A stretch of 53,665 bases of DNA. Source: Chloroflexota bacterium. GTDB lineage: Bacteria > Chloroflexota > Limnocylindria > Limnocylindrales > CSP1-4. Below are positions 1 through 8,498 of this stretch, piece after piece. The notes beneath the pieces are model-generated. The model saw nothing but the letters and a program-made list of their open reading frames with translations. It searched no databases and had not been told where the DNA came from. The stretch spans positions 1 to 53,665 of the forward strand of contig JAJZRG010000020.1 in assembly GCA_021802825.1 (NCBI GenBank), in the 5' to 3' direction. Positions within the stretch are counted from its first letter, which is position 1, and every line of letters starts with the position of its first letter. The position numbers were made by a program, and so were the translations under genes.

Positions 1-19
1 TTCCGATTTGCCATGCCCA

Positions 20-38
20 GGCCCCATCATTCGGGGCC
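20..38. terminator. GC-rich hairpin at window start
   Basis: Perfect 6-bp inverted repeat GGCCCC/GGGGCC around a 7-nt loop, with no T-run after it. It may end a gene lying left of the window. The other bases before 186 show no gene. Confidence 0.3.
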
Positions 39-185
39 CCGCGGCGCCGGGGCGCGAGCAGGCCGATGCCGACCGATGCAAGACTCGCGATAGGGCGCAA
101 CGGGAGCACTCCCCATGTCGCGCAAGGCGACGCCCCCATCCTCGGAGCAGGCCCCCGATGGGGCCAGAAGATGGAGGTTGCCATC

Positions 186-452
186 ATGGACGAGCTGAAG
201 CACGTTGCCCGCGAGGTTCGCGACGACGCCAAGAAGGCGTGGCGTGGCGCCGACGGGGAGGACCCTGGCGACAAGGCCGCGAACCTCGGCGATGACGTCC
301 GCCGCAACGCTGCGAACGCGGGCGACGACATGCGCCGCGCGGTTCGCGATACCCAGGACAAGGCCCACCACACTGGGCACGACCTCGACGACGACCTCCA
401 CCGCACCGGGCGCGACCCTGCCGACATCGAGCCCTGGGACGTGCCCAGGTGA
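186..452 (+). CDS. Small hydrophilic protein with 11-residue repeats (LEA-like)
   Basis: An 88-residue, very charged, cysteine-free protein of unknown function. From about residue 33 it runs in consecutive 11-residue units (NLGDDVRRNAA, NAGDDMRRAVR, DTQDKAHHTGH, DLDDDLHRTGR), the periodicity of group-3 LEA and apolipoprotein-like amphipathic helices. There is no signal peptide or membrane segment. ATG 186 is chosen because GGAGG lies 8 nt upstream (173-177); in-frame ATGs at 66 and 171 lack this. The stop overlaps the GTG of the ABC ATPase gene (GTGA), so the two are probably translationally coupled. A desiccation or envelope-stress role is inference from the repeat type only. The same repeat type recurs in the gene at 7515. 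Confidence 0.65.
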   Translation: MDELKHVAREVRDDAKKAWRGADGEDPGDKAANLGDDVRRNAANAGDDMRRAVRDTQDKAHHTGHDLDDDLHRTGRDPADIEPWDVPR

Positions 453-1579
453 GCGAGCGGCGGGAGCCGATACCGACGTCGGCTCCCGCCGTCGTCTCCT
501 TCGAGGGCGTCACCTGCCGGTACGGCGACCTCGTCGCCGTGGACGACGTGACGCTCCGGCTACCCCCCGGCGTCGTCGTCGGGGTGGTGGGCCCGTCGGG
601 CTCGGGCAAGACGACGATCGTGCGGACGATGCGCGGCGCGGTCAGTCCCGAGCTCGGGACCGTCAGGGTGTTCGGCCGCGATCCCCGGTACCTTCCCCAG
701 TGGGATCGTCGGCGCCTCGGCTACATGCCCCAGACCTTCTCCCTGTACCCCGACCTGACCGCGGAGGAGAACGTCGACTTCGTGGCCAGCCTGTTCGGGC
801 TCCTGTACCCGAAGCGGCGGCGCCGCACCCGCGAGGTGCTGCACGCCGTGGACCTCTGGTCGGTGCGGAAGCGCCGGGCCGAGCATCTCTCCGGTGGGAT
901 GCAGCGGCGCCTCCAGCTCGCCTCCACCCTCGTCCACGACCCCGACCTGCTGCTCCTCGACGAGCCCACGGCCGGTCTCGACCCGCTGCTGCGCGCTCGC
1001 GTGTGGGAAGAGGCGCGACGCCTCCGCGAGGCCGGGCGGACGATCCTGGTGACCACGCAGTATGTGGGCGAGGCGGAGGAGTGCGACGTCGTGGCGCTGA
1101 TCGTCGAGGGCCGCCTCGCAGCCATCGGCACCCCAGACGAGCTCCGCGACCAGGCGGTTGGCGGGGACCTGCTGGTGATCGAGACATCGCGGCCCATCAC
1201 CGAGGGCGAGTGGCGCGACCTGCCCGAGGTTGACGGTGTGCGCCCGATCGGCCCGCGTCGGGCCCGGGTCAGGGTCACGTCGGCTGCACGCGCCCTGCCG
1301 GAGCTGGTGGCCAGGCTGGCGGACAGGGACGTGAGGGTCGTGGAGGCCTCGGAGGAGCGCCCGTCGTTCGACGAGGTGTTCGCCGAGCTGGTGCACCGCG
1401 TGAGGGGGCAGGCCGGCGCCGGCGGACCGGACGGCGCACGGGCCGAGACGACGGCCGGGGCGGCGATGTCGGCGACCGTCCGCACGCCCCCGGACGTCCT
1501 GCCGGCCTCGGAGCATGTCGAATCCGAGACAACGAAGCCGGGTATGGCCTCCTCCGCGAACGGACGGCCCCAGCCGTGA
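449..1579 (+). CDS. ABC transporter ATP-binding protein (DrrA/CcmA type)
   Basis: Nucleotide-binding subunit of an ABC-2 exporter. Walker A GPSGSGKT is at residues 48-55, the Q-loop Gln near 95, signature LSGGMQ at 147-152 and Walker B LLLLDE at 167-172. The position that usually holds the H-loop histidine reads TTQY, with Gln near 204. After the roughly 240-residue ATPase there is a C-terminal extension resembling the DUF4162-like tail of drug and polymer exporters. It starts on GTG inside the stop of the small repeat protein, and its own stop overlaps the GTG of the permease gene, so one ATPase-permease operon is clear. The substrate cannot be told from sequence. Confidence 0.9.
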   Translation: MSERREPIPTSAPAVVSFEGVTCRYGDLVAVDDVTLRLPPGVVVGVVGPSGSGKTTIVRTMRGAVSPELGTVRVFGRDPRYLPQWDRRRLGYMPQTFSLYPDLTAEENVDFVASLFGLLYPKRRRRTREVLHAVDLWSVRKRRAEHLSGGMQRRLQLASTLVHDPDLLLLDEPTAGLDPLLRARVWEEARRLREAGRTILVTTQYVGEAEECDVVALIVEGRLAAIGTPDELRDQAVGGDLLVIETSRPITEGEWRDLPEVDGVRPIGPRRARVRVTSAARALPELVARLADRDVRVVEASEERPSFDEVFAELVHRVRGQAGAGGPDGARAETTAGAAMSATVRTPPDVLPASEHVESETTKPGMASSANGRPQP

Positions 1580-2760
1580 TCGTCCTCGAGTCCGTCACCC
1601 GCGTCCTCGCCTTCGTCGGCAAGGAGTTCGTCGAGACCACGCGCCGACCGTGGGCGGTGCTGAGCCTCGTCATCGGGCCGCTGGCCCTGCTCCTCGCGTT
1701 TGGCGCGGGCTACAGCGGCTTCCGCCGCCCCCTCAACGCCATCCTCGTGGTGCCGCCCGGCTCGGGCCTGCCCACCGATGCGGGCGCCTACCAGGCGTCG
1801 TCGATCCCGGGGCTCAACCTGATGGGCGTGGTGCCCGACGTCGGCCCGGCCGAGGCGCAGATTCACGATGGAACCGCCGATGTGCTGGTGATCGCGCCCG
1901 GTGACCTCCAGCAGTCATTCAAGGCGGGCCAGCAGTCGGTGATCCGCATCGAGTACTCGATCATCGACCCCATCCGCCTCGGAGACGCCCAGCTCCTCGC
2001 CCGGGAGGTGGCCAACGTCGCCAACCGCAAGCTGATCGAGGCCGCCGTGTCTCAGGGGCAGGCGGCCGTGCCACCGGGGGGGCCCGGCAAGGACATCCCG
2101 CCCCAGATCCTTGCCGCGCCCACACGTGCCGAAACCGTCAATCTCGCTCCGACGGACCCGAACGTGGTCAGCTTCTTCGGCATCGCGGCCATCGTGCTCA
2201 TCCTCCAGCACCTCGCCGTCACGCTGTTCGCTCTCTCGCTGGTGCGCGAGCGCGTGCAGGGCCGCTTCGAGATCTTCCGGGTCGCGCCGGTGCGGACCAT
2301 CGAGGTGCTCCTGGGCAAGGGACTCGCCTACTTCGCGATGACGGCGGTCGTGTCGCTGGTCACGATGCTCGTGTTCGTGCGCGTGATCGGCGTCCCCGAT
2401 CTCGCTCCTGGCCCGACCGTCGCCTACGTCGTGACGCTCGTGATCGCGGCCTCGCTCGCACTCGGGGCCCTGGTCGCGGCCCTGTCCGACGGCGAGCGCC
2501 AAGTCGTCCAGCTGTCGCTGTTCCTGCTCCTCGCGAGCGTGTTCTTCGGCGGCTTCATCCTCTCGGTCGACGAGTTCCACCCGGCCGCCCAGGTCATCTC
2601 CTACCTGCTGCCCGTGACGCATGGCATCCAGCTGCTCCAGAACGCGATGCTCCGGGGGGAGGCGCAACCCGGGTGGGAGATCGATGCCCTGGGGATGATG
2701 TTCCTTGGGTTCAGCCTGCTGTCGTGGCGCCTCGTCCGCCGGACCATTGCGCGGGCCTGA
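1576..2760 (+). CDS. ABC-2 type transporter permease
   Basis: A 394-residue membrane subunit pairing with the ATPase just upstream (GTGA overlap). One transmembrane helix lies near residues 27-46, then a large extracytoplasmic domain (about 50-195), then five or six C-terminal helices (about 200-390). This is the ABC-2 / YhgE-like layout of multidrug and polymer exporters. The loop before the C-terminal helices (ALSLVRERVQGRFEIFRVAP) is the usual cytoplasmic coupling segment of this family. Substrate unknown. A homodimer with two ATPase copies is expected from the family. Confidence 0.88.
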   Translation: MIVLESVTRVLAFVGKEFVETTRRPWAVLSLVIGPLALLLAFGAGYSGFRRPLNAILVVPPGSGLPTDAGAYQASSIPGLNLMGVVPDVGPAEAQIHDGTADVLVIAPGDLQQSFKAGQQSVIRIEYSIIDPIRLGDAQLLAREVANVANRKLIEAAVSQGQAAVPPGGPGKDIPPQILAAPTRAETVNLAPTDPNVVSFFGIAAIVLILQHLAVTLFALSLVRERVQGRFEIFRVAPVRTIEVLLGKGLAYFAMTAVVSLVTMLVFVRVIGVPDLAPGPTVAYVVTLVIAASLALGALVAALSDGERQVVQLSLFLLLASVFFGGFILSVDEFHPAAQVISYLLPVTHGIQLLQNAMLRGEAQPGWEIDALGMMFLGFSLLSWRLVRRTIARA

Positions 2761-2979
2761 GATGATCAAGGGGTCCTCAGATGAGGCTGGGGCCCTCGGG
2801 CGCGACACGGTCAGCTCGGGGGACGCCATGCGGCTCCGCGCCGAGGCCACCCGGCGGCCAGCCGTAATGCGTTCGCAATACTGATAACAACTCCAGAGAG
2901 CAGGCCGAACAACCGCCACCAGCATGCTGTGCATTCGGTGACCGCGTGTGCAGCGCGGCCATAGAACGAGGTGGGCCCC

Positions 2980-3738
2980 GTGGGAGCGCAACCGCTCATT
3001 CTTGTCGCGGACGACGAACCGCGCATCACCAAGCTCGTATCAATCGCCCTGTCCGAAGAGGGGTTCCGCGTCGTGTCGGCCTCGAGCGGAGCAGAGGCGG
3101 TCCGGCTGGCCGAGGAGTACCGACCCGACGTCGTCCTGCTCGACATCGTCATGCCCGACATGGACGGCATCGACGTCATGCGCCAGCTGCGCGAGACCCG
3201 GTCCGTGCCGGTGATCCTGGTCACGGCGAAGGGCTCGACCGCCGACAAGGCCCGCGGGCTGGACTTCGGCGCCGACGACTACATCTCCAAGCCCTTCCAC
3301 CCGGACGAGATGGCGGCCCGCGTGCGGGCTGTGTTGCGCCGAAGCGGTGGGGGCGCGCCCGTGACCGGCGTGCTGCGCTTCGACGACATCGAAATCGACC
3401 TCGAGCGCCGGATGGTCATGCGCAATGGCGAGCTCGTGCAGCTGTCGCGCACCGAATGGCTCCTCCTCCAGCACCTTGCGCTCAACGCGGGCAAGGTGGT
3501 GCTGCACACCGAGCTGCTGACCAAGGTGTGGGGCCCGGAGTATCGGGACGACATCCAGTACCTGCGGGTGTGGATCTCGCGGGTGCGCCGCAAGCTTGGC
3601 GTGCGGCCCGGCGAGTCTGGGCGGATCCGGACGTTCCAGGGCATCGGCTATCTGCTCAACGTTGACGAGCCGACGGGCGAGAGTGCCACCGCGCCGTCGG
3701 GCGCACGCCCCGTCGCCGCGGCAGGGCTCGTGGGCTAG
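2980..3738 (+). CDS. OmpR/KdpE-family response regulator
   Basis: Receiver domain in residues 5-118 with acidic pair D11/D12, phosphoacceptor D55 (VVLLDIVMP), T82 and K104 (ISKPF). A winged-helix DNA-binding domain follows (about 130-228). The end of its recognition region, YLRVWISRVRRKLG, is close to KdpE-type regulators. GTG 2980 is preferred over GTG 2971 because GAGGTGG sits 6 nt upstream of 2980. The C-terminal 25 residues are a low-complexity tail. No histidine kinase is adjacent, so it is an orphan regulator here; kinases at 12.6-17.1 kb are of another type. It is separated from the ABC operon by 219 nt. Confidence 0.9.
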   Translation: MGAQPLILVADDEPRITKLVSIALSEEGFRVVSASSGAEAVRLAEEYRPDVVLLDIVMPDMDGIDVMRQLRETRSVPVILVTAKGSTADKARGLDFGADDYISKPFHPDEMAARVRAVLRRSGGGAPVTGVLRFDDIEIDLERRMVMRNGELVQLSRTEWLLLQHLALNAGKVVLHTELLTKVWGPEYRDDIQYLRVWISRVRRKLGVRPGESGRIRTFQGIGYLLNVDEPTGESATAPSGARPVAAAGLVG

Positions 3739-3927
3739 GCAGTCTCCCGCTCTGCCAGGCATGCGGCGACGGGTAGCCAAGCACGAGGTCCGCCACCGAC
3801 ACGGGCTCGCGACTGGTTGTCAGCCGCCTGCAACCGCCGCGGGCGGTGAGTGGCGTCCGCCTGTTGCCCGACCGATGGGAGGCTGATGGCATACGTCCGC
3901 CACCTCGACATGAGGAGGAGCCCGACT

Positions 3928-4425
3928 ATGGCCGTGATTGACCAGACCATCGACGTCAAGGTGCCGCTCCACACCGCGTACAACCAGTGGACCCAGTTCG
4001 AGGACTTCCCCCGGTTCATGGAGGGGATCGAGCAGGTCCACCAGCTCAACGAGACCACGCTCGAGTGGCGCGCGAAGGTCGCTGGCGTCGAGAAGTCGTG
4101 GCGAGCGCGGATCGTGGAGCAGGTGCCCGACCGGCGCATCACGTGGGTCTCGACCGGCGGCGCGCGCAATGACGGCACCGTGTCGTTCACCAGCCTCGGG
4201 CCAGACATGACGCGCGTCAACCTGCTGCTCGAGGTGGAGCCCGAAGGCCCCGCCCAGCAGGCCGGCACCGCCCTTGGGGTGCTCCGCAACCAGGTCACGG
4301 GCGATCTCGAGCGGTTCCGCGACTTCATCGAGGCACGGGGCACCGAGACCGGGGCGTGGCGCGGCGAGATCCGCGAGGGCGCCGAGACAACCGCGGCCGG
4401 TGGCAGGACCCGCACCTCAAGCTGA
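3928..4425 (+). CDS. SRPBCC (polyketide cyclase/dehydrase-like) protein
   Basis: A 165-residue START-like helix-grip protein. The N-terminus VIDQTIDVKVPLHTAYNQW followed by FEDFPRFM is characteristic of the cyclase/dehydrase (COG5637-like) branch. ATG 3928 is chosen for the strong GAGGAGGAG ribosome-binding site 7 nt upstream; the frame stays open to 3850 but without a comparable site. The last 25 residues are low complexity. It probably binds a hydrophobic ligand, but nothing in the sequence identifies it. A strong hairpin follows at 4466, suggesting a single-gene transcript. Confidence 0.85.
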   Translation: MAVIDQTIDVKVPLHTAYNQWTQFEDFPRFMEGIEQVHQLNETTLEWRAKVAGVEKSWRARIVEQVPDRRITWVSTGGARNDGTVSFTSLGPDMTRVNLLLEVEPEGPAQQAGTALGVLRNQVTGDLERFRDFIEARGTETGAWRGEIREGAETTAAGGRTRTSS

Positions 4426-4875
4426 TCGAACTGTCCCTCCCGGGACTGCGTCCTCGATTCGCCCGGCGCCCCACCCGTCCCCCCTCCGGGTGGGGCGCAT
4501 TCATGCGCCGGAGGCCCCGTCCGCGGCCGGGTGCCTCGGCCGAGCCCGGGAGGCCTCGCCGAGCCCCCGTCTTGCGGCCGATGGCGGTGACAGAGGGCCT
4601 CGCAGAAGCCAGATGGGCCACGGACGGTTGAAAGCCGGAATCGAGGATGCGTCCCCGTCCGTTCGGCGGGCGCATGAGGCCGAATCCACGCCATCTCGCC
4701 ACATCTGTGAAGGATCGCCACCACGGTGCTGTAGCGCCCCCGAAACCCCGGCCGCGATGCGCCGGGGACGCCTGCAAGCGTTCCGACGTACCCTTCCGAC
4801 GCATGCGGTCAGTACACAGCCCGCGCTCTTGGCGTGCACACAACAGCGTCCCTGATCGTGGCTGAGGGGTCCCCC
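4426..4875. other. Intergenic region without a supported gene
   Basis: 450 nt between the SRPBCC gene and the debranching enzyme. Apart from the hairpin at 4466-4498, no reading frame has a convincing start, ribosome-binding site or composition. It should hold the promoter of the debranching-enzyme gene, but no clear -35/-10 pair stands out. Confidence 0.5.
4466..4498 (+). terminator. Strong hairpin after SRPBCC gene
   Basis: Perfect 12-bp inverted repeat GCGCCCCACCCG / CGGGTGGGGCGC with a 9-nt loop, 40 nt after the stop. Only a weak ATTC follows in place of a U-tract. Likely an intrinsic-type terminator or mRNA 3' end. Confidence 0.6.
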
Positions 4876-7071
4876 GTGACGCGGGAGCTCCCGCCCACGC
4901 CCCGGCACGTCATCAAGGCCACCGACCTCGGGGCCACGGCCGTCCTGCGGCTGGGGGCCCTGACCTTGGTTGCAGACCCATTCGGCGACGTCCGCCCGGA
5001 CTCGCGCGGCCTCGGGCTGTACCTCGGCGACACCCGTGTGCTGTCCACGCTCACCGTGCTGGTGGACGGTCGCCGACCCACGCTCCTCGAGCCTGACCTC
5101 GGCGGGCAGGAGCGCGGCGTGGTCCAGATGACCAACCCGGAGCTGCGCAGCGACCCCACGCAGCACGCCAACTCCCCCACGCTGGCCACCCAGTCACTGG
5201 GCATCCGGCGCGACCGAACGCTCGCCCGGGACGGCATGCACGAGCGCCTGTCGATCGCCAACTACACCCTTGCGCTCCAGCAGCTCACCGTGGACCTCCT
5301 GCTCGACGTGGACGGCGCGGACATTTTCGAGATCCGGGGCTACGCGACCGGGGACCGCGGGGAGCTGAGGCCGATCCAGGTCGACGAGTCGGGCGTCGTG
5401 TTCACCTACGTCAGCCGCGACGGGATGGCGCTGCGGACCGGCGTGCAGCTCGACCCGCCCCCCGACGTGCTCGGCAAGGCGCCCACCGACAGCGACGCGT
5501 CGGTACGTGCCAGCTGGCGGATCGCGATCGAGGCCGGCGAGACCGTCAACCTCGGCTGGCAGGTGACGTCGGGCTGGGAGGAGCTGCCGGGAGCTGGGGA
5601 GGCCCCGCCGGCGTTCGAGCGGCTGGAGGCGCGGCGCAGCCCCGACGGCGTGGAGACGTCGATCCCCACGCGCTTCGAGTCGGACGACGAGCTGGTCAAC
5701 CTGATCCTCGCCCGCGGGCTCTCCGACATCCGCCTGCTCGAGACCGGGGGGCCGACCGCGAACGAGTCGTTCATCGCCGCGGGCGTGCCCTGGTTCGCCA
5801 CGCTGTTCGGGCGCGACGCCATCATCACCGCGATGTTCATGCTGCCGGTCCTGCCGGACATCGCCCGCTCCACCCTCGAGGTGCTTGCGCGGCGCCAGGC
5901 CCGGGTCCGCGACGACTGGCGGGACGCTGAGCCCGGCAAGATCCTGCACGAACTGCGGACGGGCGAGATGGCGCGTATCGGCGAGCTGCCGTTCACGCCC
6001 TACTACGGCAGCGCCGATGCGACCGCGCTGTTCCTGCTGCTCCTCGCCGAGACCCATGCGTGGACCGGCGACGACGCGCTGGTTGACCGCCTGTGGCCCA
6101 ACGTCATCGCGGCCCTCGAGTGGCTGCGCGGGCCCGCCGTCGTGGGCGGGTTCGTCCGCTACGAATGCCGCTCGGCGCGCGGGCTCCGGAACCAGGGCTG
6201 GAAGGACTCGCACGATTCGGTTCGCGACCGGATGGGCGGGGTGGCCGAGCCGCCCATCGCCCTGATCGAGGTCCAGTGCTACACCATCGCCGCGTTCCGG
6301 CTGATGGCGCACCACGCCACGCGGCGCGGTGAGCAAGAGCTGGCTGGAGAGCTCGAGAGCGCGGCGAAGGACCTGTCCGCTCGACTCGAGGACCGTTTCT
6401 GGCTGCCGGACCTCCAGCGGTACGCTATGGCACTCGACGGCGAGGACCGTCCGGCCGACGCGCTGGCCAGCAACGTGGGCCACGGGCTGTGGACCGGGGC
6501 GCTCGACGTCAGGCGCTCCGTGGCGGTGGCGCGCGACCTGGCCGGGCCGCGGATGTCGTCGGGATGGGGCCTGCGGACGCTGGCGCAGGGGCAGCCCGGG
6601 TACAACCCGCTCGGATACCACCTCGGCACCGTCTGGCCGCACGACACGGCGATCGCGGTGGCCGGGCTCAAGCGGTACGGGTTCGCGACCGAGGCCGCGG
6701 AGCTCGCGACCGGGTTGCTCGACGCGGCGCGGCACCTGCCGCTGTTCCGCTTCCCCGAGCTGTTCTGCGGGTTCCCCCGGGCCGAGACCGGCGTCCCGGT
6801 CACCTACCCGGTGGCCTGCGCGCCGCAGGCCTGGGCGGCCGCCACGCCGTTCATGCTGTTCCGCTCGCTGCTCGGACTCGAGGCGGACGCCCCGCACCGG
6901 GAGCTCCGCATCGTCCGGCCCACGCTCCCCCACCCGCTGCGCAAGCTCGTCGTCGCAGGGCTCCGTGTTGGCGATGCCGAGGTGGACCTGCTGTTCCAGT
7001 CCTGGCGCGGGACGACGGGCGCGGAGGTCCTCCGTCGGCGGGGCGACCTCTCGATCGTGGTCAGCCTCTAG
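4876..7071 (+). CDS. Amylo-alpha-1,6-glucosidase (glycogen debranching-type)
   Basis: A 731-residue two-domain protein of the COG3408 kind. An N-terminal beta-rich domain (about 20-220, with GLGLYLGDTRVLS) precedes an (alpha/alpha)6-barrel catalytic domain (about 270-720). Diagnostic segments are WFATLFGRDAIITAMFML, NQGWKDSHDSVRDRMG and GTVWPHDTAIAVAGLKRYG. The acidic residues in the second and third (WKD, WPHD) are the presumed catalytic region. It probably removes alpha-1,6 branches from glycogen or a related glucan in the cytoplasm; no signal peptide is seen. GTG 4876 is preferred for GAGGGG 6 nt upstream, although the frame is open to GTG 4834. No glgA/glgB/glgP lies nearby. Confidence 0.87.
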   Translation: MTRELPPTPRHVIKATDLGATAVLRLGALTLVADPFGDVRPDSRGLGLYLGDTRVLSTLTVLVDGRRPTLLEPDLGGQERGVVQMTNPELRSDPTQHANSPTLATQSLGIRRDRTLARDGMHERLSIANYTLALQQLTVDLLLDVDGADIFEIRGYATGDRGELRPIQVDESGVVFTYVSRDGMALRTGVQLDPPPDVLGKAPTDSDASVRASWRIAIEAGETVNLGWQVTSGWEELPGAGEAPPAFERLEARRSPDGVETSIPTRFESDDELVNLILARGLSDIRLLETGGPTANESFIAAGVPWFATLFGRDAIITAMFMLPVLPDIARSTLEVLARRQARVRDDWRDAEPGKILHELRTGEMARIGELPFTPYYGSADATALFLLLLAETHAWTGDDALVDRLWPNVIAALEWLRGPAVVGGFVRYECRSARGLRNQGWKDSHDSVRDRMGGVAEPPIALIEVQCYTIAAFRLMAHHATRRGEQELAGELESAAKDLSARLEDRFWLPDLQRYAMALDGEDRPADALASNVGHGLWTGALDVRRSVAVARDLAGPRMSSGWGLRTLAQGQPGYNPLGYHLGTVWPHDTAIAVAGLKRYGFATEAAELATGLLDAARHLPLFRFPELFCGFPRAETGVPVTYPVACAPQAWAAATPFMLFRSLLGLEADAPHRELRIVRPTLPHPLRKLVVAGLRVGDAEVDLLFQSWRGTTGAEVLRRRGDLSIVVSL

Positions 7072-7514
7072 CGTCCCGATCCGCCGGGTCCCTCGCGGGT
7101 TGAGTCGCGTCAGGGTCGGGAGCGCCTCCCGCGCGCACGGGTCGCGCCGCGAACCCCCTCCCCGGTCGGCGCCCGCGCACGCCGCTGCGCGCGGCGACCC
7201 CGGCACGACTCGGCCGCCGGCGCGCGGCGGGGGTCCCGGGCGGCAACCGGCGGGCGGCTTCAGGGACGGTGCAGTAGCGCAGTCACATCGCGCTCGGCGC
7301 GGGCCGGGCTGTGGATCGGTCCTCTTCCGCTTCGCGAGCGCGGCAGTGCCCGGCGCTCCGCGCCCTGTCCGAGCGCGCGCGGCCGCACCCCCTCGCAAGC
7401 CGCGTGATAGCCCCCCTCCGGCAACGCAACGGCGCTGGCAATGCCGCTCGGCGGATGCTCACCAGCACACCGAGCGTCGCCGACCCCTGGCGGCCCGTCG
7501 AGTGAGGTGTCACC
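7072..7514. other. Intergenic region carrying the repeat
   Basis: 443 nt without a supported gene. It holds repeat copy A (7138-7269) and a further 245 nt of GC-rich sequence before the 11-mer-repeat protein. No clear promoter was recognised. Confidence 0.5.
7138..7269 (+). repeat. Structured dispersed repeat, copy A
   Basis: Intergenic GC-rich element whose bases 7172-7245 (74 nt) are identical to the reverse complement of 53557-53630. Flanking bases on both sides are similar but diverged, so the unit is about 130 bp. The core contains several self-complementary arms, for example CGCCGC-TGCGC-GCGGCG and GACCCC...GGGGTC, so an RNA or single strand could fold extensively. It lies after the debranching-enzyme gene and about 245 nt before the gene at 7515, in the same direction. 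It could be a REP/MITE-like element, a terminator family or a small RNA. Confidence 0.85.
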
Positions 7515-8468
7515 ATGCTCTTCTTCACCAGCGGCCGCGCCCCGAAGCTCCGCCGCTCCCGACCTTCCCGCCGCAACCTTAGGTCGTGGATCGATGCCGC
7601 GCCGTTCGCCGGTCCCGACGGCGCGATGAAGGACGCGACGGGCGCCCTCCGCCATGCGCGCGACGACATCGCCGAAGCCGCGCGTCAAGCCGGGGACGAC
7701 CTGGCGACGGCCGCCCGGCATGCCAGTGACGACATCGCCGAGGCCGCGCGCCAGGTTGGTACCGAGGCCGCCCGCCAGCTCCGAGCCAACGCCGACGCTG
7801 CCCAGGAGGCAGGCGCCGAGGCCGCGCGCCAGCTCCGCACCAACGCGGCCGCGGCCAGCGCGGACGCCGCCCGCCACATCAAGTCCAACGCCAGAGCAGC
7901 GCGCGCGGAGGCGGCTCGCCAGCTCATGTCGAACGCCAAGGCCGTGCGGGCCAGCGCCGCGGCACTGCCCGACGAGCTGCTGCCCGCGGGCCGCGAGGTG
8001 ATCCGCAAGTCCGCCGACAGGCTCGCCCCGTCCCGCAGGAGGCGGACGCAGCGCGGTCGGCTGCTCGGCCTCGCCATGCTCGCCTGCGCCGCCCTTACGT
8101 TCGTTGCCGTACAGGCGAAGCGCCGGTCGGGCCTGCGCATCGTGGGCCGCAGCGGCTGGGCGCGCAGCCCAGAGGGATCGATGGCCGGGCAGGCGGCCAC
8201 GACGGGCATGGCCAGCACGAGCGGTGTCGCGCCGGCGGGCGTCACCGGGATGTCGGAGGCGCCAGGCGCGCCGACGCCGATCGGGACCGCGAGCCGGACC
8301 GGCCCGGGCGGGGGCCAACGCCCGCCGGCCGGCGTTTCCCCCGACTCGGCGACCGAGCCCTCCACCTTCGATCGCGACGCTGCCATCCGGGCCGCGACTG
8401 AGGGCATGGAGCCGCCCGATCCCGTCGCACCGGATTCCCCGCCTTCCGAGATCGCGGACGGGGCGTAG
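7515..8468 (+). CDS. Membrane-anchored protein with alanine-rich 11-mer repeats
   Basis: A 317-residue protein of unknown function. Residues about 43-150 are a long run of 11-residue units (ALRHARDDIAE, AARQAGDDLAT, AARHASDDIAE, AARQVGTEAAR and so on), predicted as one long amphipathic helix of the LEA/apolipoprotein kind. An arginine-rich stretch and one hydrophobic segment (LLGLAMLACAALTFVAVQA, about 178-196) follow, then a Gly/Pro/Ala-rich disordered tail. The start ATG has GAGGTG 5 nt upstream. It resembles the 88-residue protein at 186 in repeat length. Envelope or desiccation protection is a guess; YtxH-like stress proteins are an alternative. Confidence 0.75.
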   Translation: MLFFTSGRAPKLRRSRPSRRNLRSWIDAAPFAGPDGAMKDATGALRHARDDIAEAARQAGDDLATAARHASDDIAEAARQVGTEAARQLRANADAAQEAGAEAARQLRTNAAAASADAARHIKSNARAARAEAARQLMSNAKAVRASAAALPDELLPAGREVIRKSADRLAPSRRRRTQRGRLLGLAMLACAALTFVAVQAKRRSGLRIVGRSGWARSPEGSMAGQAATTGMASTSGVAPAGVTGMSEAPGAPTPIGTASRTGPGGGQRPPAGVSPDSATEPSTFDRDAAIRAATEGMEPPDPVAPDSPPSEIADGA

Positions 8469-8498
8469 GCCGCGAGCGTGCAGCTCAGGGCCCATGCC

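Noticed and set aside
2811..3780. Long minus-strand frames opposite the response regulator
   Set aside because: They mirror the high-GC codon pattern of the plus-strand gene and lack starts with ribosome-binding sites or any known motif.
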